Assembly (NCBI GenBank): GCA_930367205.1
Contig: OV884015.1
Coordinates: 37,811,288 to 37,875,287 of the forward strand
DNA: 64,000 bases
Source of the DNA: Acanthosoma haemorrhoidale
Taxonomy: Eukaryota > Arthropoda > Insecta > Hemiptera > Acanthosomatidae
Direction: 5' to 3'
A program made the translations under genes and the position numbers. Positions 59,353-64,000 of this stretch are shown piece by piece. The notes under the pieces are model-generated. The model did not search any database. It was not told the DNA's origin and saw only the letters and a list, made by a program, of their open reading frames with translations. The number at the start of each line of letters is the position of its first letter. Within the stretch, counting starts at the first letter, position 1.

Positions 59353-61431
59353 CGGTCCTACTAAAACTAAATCCATAGTTGTGTGATGCATAACCCGTGA
59401 CTTTCATTATATATTATACTTTGATCAAATACGTGATTAATGTAATATACACTGACCTGTTCACTTTAGGGATGTTTTCGCCATTATTCTGATAAGTCGT
59501 TGAGAGTATTTTATGTAAAAATTATTCTGGAATAGAAAGTTTGCAATCTCGCCGTGTTGGTTAACAGCTCCTACTTCTCCCCTTCAACTCTCAAACCCCT
59601 ATCGTATTAAGGAAATGGTAGTTTATTCGGCCCTGGGGGTGCAAATTACAGAAGATTTTTTCCCAAAGGAGTGGCCAGTGGACCTCTTTCTCACATTAGA
59701 GAAAACATTACCGCTCATCCTGGTTCTTTAGGCATAATGGTAGATTTGATCAATGTTGTTGAGTAATTAGACTTCTTTGTTGGGTCCGGAGTTGTCCACT
59801 AGCCTCGGAATAACCTGTGTTCAAGCTGGCTATGAATTGTTGGACAGCCCAAAACTCAAGACAGTAAAATTACACTTTATCATGTATTTCTTAAATTTCT
59901 TCCCTGGGATGTATTCTGGGTTTCTTTTCTCTCCAAGAGGCGTATGCTAGTACTCCGAAGATGTAATGGTGAAATATGAATAACACTCTTGGAGAAAAAA
60001 ATCCAATTAAAAAAAACATTATCATAGAGTTAACTTTATGGCGTAAAAAAAATTGTTATGCCTTCGAGTTATTAATATAAATATATGAAAAAATTCACGT
60101 TTCCTTTAGGTTGAAGAGAGCACTTGTATAACCGTATAATATCGGCGATGCTGAAGGCTTTCTGCTTTAAAAAATGATAACGAACCTATAAAAAAGGTAT
60201 TGAATAAATAAACAAACAAACCGGTGTTTCCTCCATTAAAATAAAATTAAGAATTCTTCAGTATAAAGATAAATCAAGTATTTTTTTCCCTTGGTTAAAG
60301 ACACTTAAGAAATTATAAGATATTCCTGCAACAATTTTGAGAACTAACAATAGAAATCACGGTTTTAAGTATGTTTCGAGCCGGTCTTAGTAGTCATATT
60401 TATTTTTGATAATCTGATTATTTGATTACCGAGATATTTTGCCAAATAATGAGTAGTTTTTTCTCCATTATTAAATTAGCCTTTACGAAACTGACGGGGA
60501 GGTGCTAAAATATAACCGTTTTGTGTTTTCAACCTTCTACGTCCTTATTTGATTTATATATATATATATTTGATACTGTTTATATATTGAAACCTACCTC
60601 ATTTTTTACCATTTCCCTTTTTACTTTATTTGATCAATTTACCTTAACTAATTTGGCAGGTCCGTCATGAGATCTTTAATTCAAATTGTTTTATGTCTTT
60701 GACATAGGAATTTATCCCGATTGAATCGTCCGATCTCAAGGCTAATGTTGTAGTTATTAATAAATTGAGAAACTAGGAATTGTGAAATATATTCAAATAA
60801 AATGGTTATAACAAATAATTATAATTATATAGAGTGCTGACAAAAAGTATAAAAAAATATTCAATTCCTTTTAAATTAGGATAGTTACTACTAATTACAA
60901 AAAACATGAAATTTGAGCTCAATTTCTTTTAATGGATCCATAATAAAAACAATATTAATATCACCCAATCGATGATCTTCCTTTAATCCAATCAACGTTA
61001 CTTTCTGCTGTTGGTTCTTCTCCTCTCTTCCTGTTGGTGACCGCCAATTCGGGAGCTTGCTAAGTCCGCTCTCCTCGACGGTTGGGCTAAGACTGCCCGG
61101 TTATCTCATCCCCACTCCTAGGAGCATAAGGGAAGATGCTTACCAGATGTGAGGGTTCCTGGCCATGATATTCTCAAATATCATGAATGTTACAATATAA
61201 TGCAATGTAACTGCTGATTGAGATAAAAAGAAAATAGTGTTGATCTGATTGGTAAAAATCACAGGGAAGTATCAATTTGTTTATCAATCCATAGTTTGAT
61301 TAGTGGTCGATGTATCGGTAAGTAAATCTGTATTTATTTCTCTCCCTGAAATACACCGTATATTGACGCTAATTTAAAGCGAAGTTGAATTGTGCTCTGC
61401 TGTGATTGACAATGAGCTAATGAGCTAAAAC
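59353..61431. other. Intergenic, nothing recognised
   Basis: No coding segment. Includes a perfect 22-nt hairpin at 61164-61185 (CATGATATT, 4-base loop, AATATCATG) and a slightly GC-richer patch at 61010-61160. Confidence 0.45.
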
Positions 61432-61742
61432 CTACGCTCGAGGTTGTACGTAGGTTGCGTCACCGTGGGGCTGGCTGCGTTGGTACGTAGCATTTAAATT
61501 GACAGACCGCCGGGCAGGTGTAGTAAAAGGGTTTACTATCTCTCTCTCCCCCTGAAGGGGTGGTTGGTTTATATTGCATTTGGGGGGCGAGGGGTGGTAG
61601 TCATGGCAACGTAGGGTGTAGCGGCTGCGCACAAGAACTCCAACCCCTAGTTCTCCACCCTTGGCATTCAACGACGTCCTCCGCCCCCGATCGCTGTTTG
61701 GCGCATTTCCGCTGTCTCTTACATCATCATCATCATTATCAG
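61432..61742 (+). other. GC-rich block, candidate 5' exon/promoter
   Basis: The block stands out by base composition. It ends in a (CAT)n stretch and TTATCAG|GTAAAC, a good splice donor for a plus-strand exon ending at 61742. Open frames on both strands (minus 107 codons, plus 74 codons) have low-complexity, motif-free translations, so the exon is more likely untranslated. An X-box (separate entry) lies inside. Confidence 0.35.
61597..61610. promoter_or_regulatory. Consensus X-box (RFX/DAF-19 site)
   Basis: GTAGTCATGGCAAC fits the 14-bp X-box consensus GTHNYYATRRNAAC at every position. In animals such sites lie just upstream of genes for cilia. It sits in the GC-rich candidate promoter block, about 130 bp before the GTAAAC donor. 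No ciliary gene is visible in the window, so the target would lie further along the plus strand or the site is fortuitous. Confidence 0.5.
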
Positions 61743-61799
61743 GTAAACATATCACCTCAGCTCATCTTATACCAGTACCATTGACTTATAGTTACATAT

Positions 61800-62869
61800 A
61801 CATCGTGTATAAGTAGCATTAATTATATTTATAAGTATTTATAGATGTATATCTGTATTTAATAATTATTATGGAGATTCTACTTTGGGATCCTTCAGAT
61901 TACCGTTCAAACGAATTTTTGAAATGAGCTAGCTTTTTTTGAATACCCGCCATGGCAAATAATTATTGTAATAATACTATTCTTCTTCTCCTAACATGTC
62001 TCGTTAAAGCGTTGTTGTTTTTAGAGAATTAATGAGTCTCCTTTAGACAATATGCGTTTCGTTCTTCGGCAGAAATTGCTCAGTTATAAAAGGCGTCTAA
62101 ACTGTGATCCAAAGGTTCCGTGTCCAAACCTCGCCCGTTCCAAATTTTTTTTCATTTCAATCAATAATTATTGATAGTAATTGGAATTCACTCCACTGTG
62201 GGATTGCGTACCACAACTAATAATTATTTATACGTATTTAGTATTTAGAGTTAATTAATATTTGCGTGTCATTAAGAATGATCTCTATTTCCTGTCTTTC
62301 TGTTTGCACGAGTGGATATTCCGCGATAGTTGTCCATAAAATAAATGATAGGATCCAGGAACGTATAAAATGGTTGAAAAAAATGGAAGAAATGCTCCAA
62401 GCTTTTGTACGCTACAAAGAAATAAAATTTATTAATTATTGGTAAGTAGAAAAATAAATAAAATTTAAAACAACGAGGCTACTGAACCTAGGCGCTATTG
62501 ATGAACAATCCACGAGCTTTCAATTTGCATATCTTCTGCATATAGTAAATGATGAAAATTCACAATTTTCTAGGAATTGAAGTCACAAACCTTCCCCCCT
62601 CATTAATTAACTTCTTGTAATTAATTAATAAAACACCACCGGGTTGGATTTGCATACAGATAGATTAATTAATTATCTCAGTGGCTGTATACATATCTTA
62701 GTTGATATTTAATTAATAATGACACTCCGAGCCAGCGGTAGAACCGCTCTATTCAATGGAAGGAAACGAACCGTAAACACATTTATAAATTCAAATTCAT
62801 TATCTCGTTCATAGCAAAACCAAGCCCTTCCCATTATACACTTATTTTGGTCATAGCAATGATTAAATA
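61800..62869. other. Intergenic, nothing recognised
   Basis: AT-rich sequence with TTAATTAA-rich stretches at 62600-62720. No gene. Confidence 0.45.
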
Positions 62870-62968
62870 ATGGCGGCTTTAAGTAGCCTCGGTCCTGTCC
62901 GCGTTGTTATACGTTTATGGTATGCAGTAATAAAATTCAAGATTACTCAGTGTAATAAAGTAAATTAA
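62870..62968 (+). CDS. Candidate first coding exon / short ORF (32 aa)
   Basis: AATAATGGCGGC is a YY1-like start context. The frame begins MAALSSLGPVRVVIRLW, with Arg and hydrophobic residues and no acidic residue, as in mitochondrial targeting peptides. A donor-like TTATG|GTATGC at 62919/62920 would end the exon after 50 nt (phase 2); unspliced, the frame runs to TAA at 62966. No downstream exon was recognised before the window ends. Confidence 0.3.
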   Translation: MAALSSLGPVRVVIRLWYAVIKFKITQCNKVN

Positions 62969-64000
62969 TCTCCAATGATGGCTGAAACCGAACAGTAAAG
63001 GTTGAATGAGTAGAGGAGGTGGTTAAGGTGTGTCAATCTGGCAGCGAATGGGAATTTAAACAGGATATTGGCGAATTACAAGAAGCGGGATTACGTTAAC
63101 AGGGTAAATGTAGAAATTATTGATATCGCTACCATTGCAAAAAATTAATAATAAGTAGATAATAGGAGGAGTGGGTGGTTGGAATTACTCGACTACCACC
63201 TCTCCCCTCCCCAGTTTGTTTTGTAAAGCACAGAGGAGCTATACTTTTCCCAAATTTTGTTAGAATACCTTCACCAGTTCAGGAGCTTTTTTATAAAACA
63301 TATATTTATGCTATAGAACACTCTACAAACCCGCGTAATTTTGGTTATATTAATGGCTATCATCAAAAATTAAAAGTACTTTTACGTGTTAATGCGTTTT
63401 TTTATTAAAACTAGTTGATCTGATACCATTTTTATTACAAAAGTAATTTGTTTACCGCTTAAAATTTTGGCATATCAATCACGAAACATATTGTACCTAC
63501 GAAGTACACGTTATGAAATAAAGTGAAGAACACTATTGATAGGTGATCTGGATGGGTTTCGGAAAACTCTTAATGGAACTATGGATAATTCCATTGGTGT
63601 GATTACAGTTCAAAAGTTAGCGAAACGAAAACTTTAATATAATTACAATTATTACATTTTAACCACAAAATAATCAGCTTATTTAGAGATTTGTTATGGA
63701 ATATTGAAAATATTGAAATTTCAGCGATCGTATTGATCGTCTATCAAAGTACGATTTCTGCGTACCTGCCTCAAAGCACCTATCACTTAGAGCTCGGTAA
63801 TAATATCGATTAGAGTAACAGCATAGTTAACTAGATGTGTTAGTAAAATTATATAATCTAATAAAATATTAATTGAACCAATATCTGGTAGACTGGATAA
63901 CAAAAACTGGCAAAAATAATCTAAGATGTTTTGGTAAGCATTAACTGTTGGTAAACTTCTTTGCCAACGTTCAAGATGTCCCTTGACACCCATGTCGAAA
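62969..64000. other. Window edge, unassigned open frames
   Basis: A minus-strand 68-codon frame at 63787-63993 (MGVKGHLERWQRSLPTVNAY..) lies at the edge and a plus-strand 77-codon frame is at 63175-63408. Both look partly protein-like but have no motif or splice partner. The first may continue beyond the window. Confidence 0.3.

Noticed and set aside
61432..61755. Minus-strand 107-codon open frame in the GC-rich block
   Set aside because: Low-complexity, no motif; GC-rich sequence easily stays open, and the strongest splice signal is on the plus strand.
1..64000. CRISPR arrays, operons, prokaryotic promoters or a novel defence-type system
   Set aside because: Spliced animal genes, TE content and intergenic structure show a eukaryotic nuclear genome; no regularly spaced repeats or gene clusters of that kind were seen.

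Overview
This is AT-rich eukaryotic DNA (introns with GT..AG borders, small exons, long empty intergenic stretches, many decayed transposons). The mix of animal genes (NUP43, a FAM169-type acetyltransferase, a SIAH-type RING protein) with mariner, pogo/Tigger, hAT, Penelope, Jockey-like and BEL/Pao remnants points to an invertebrate. An arthropod, possibly a copepod such as a salmon louse, is my guess from sequence style only. There are no operons, CRISPR arrays or prokaryotic features.

Layout. 1-14 kb is repeat-dominated: an internally deleted mariner-like element (1.5-2.4 kb), a tRNA-derived SINE (8.5 kb), related non-LTR retrotransposon 3' ends (8.9-9.9 and 11.3-11.9 kb), and a compact inverted-repeat block near 13.5 kb. 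From 15.4 to 21.8 kb lie minus-strand genes: an acidic, serine-rich nuclear-type protein (15.46-16.63 kb, C-terminus not found), two phase-compatible exons of an unrecognised gene (16.73-18.89 kb), and a divergent SIAH-like RING/zinc-finger protein (20.55-21.75 kb). A textbook 260-bp hAT MITE with a perfect 8-bp target duplication sits at 20.15 kb. 22-29.9 kb is gene-poor and holds a Penelope-like fragment and a second SINE copy.

29.96-31.16 kb carries the last four exons of a FAM169-family GNAT protein. A possible upstream exon at 38.4 kb would make 31.2-38.4 kb a large intron full of TE debris (mariner, non-LTR tail, pogo MITE). A 0.95-kb Tigger-like remnant follows at 39.6 kb. 46.62-47.75 kb encodes the nucleoporin Nup43 as one intact, intronless reading frame. 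49.5-53.5 kb holds BEL/Pao and two kinds of non-LTR debris. 54-64 kb has no confirmed gene, only candidate first exons (54.45, 61.6 and 62.87 kb), a consensus RFX X-box (61.6 kb) and an old direct duplication (57.75/59.15 kb).

The three best genes act in different places: Nup43 in the nuclear pore Y-complex, FAM169 at the nuclear envelope or chromatin (by homology), and the RING protein probably in ubiquitination. Nothing suggests that they form one pathway. I found no previously undescribed system; the most useful observations are structural (new MITEs, split exons, the X-box, a possible retrogene).
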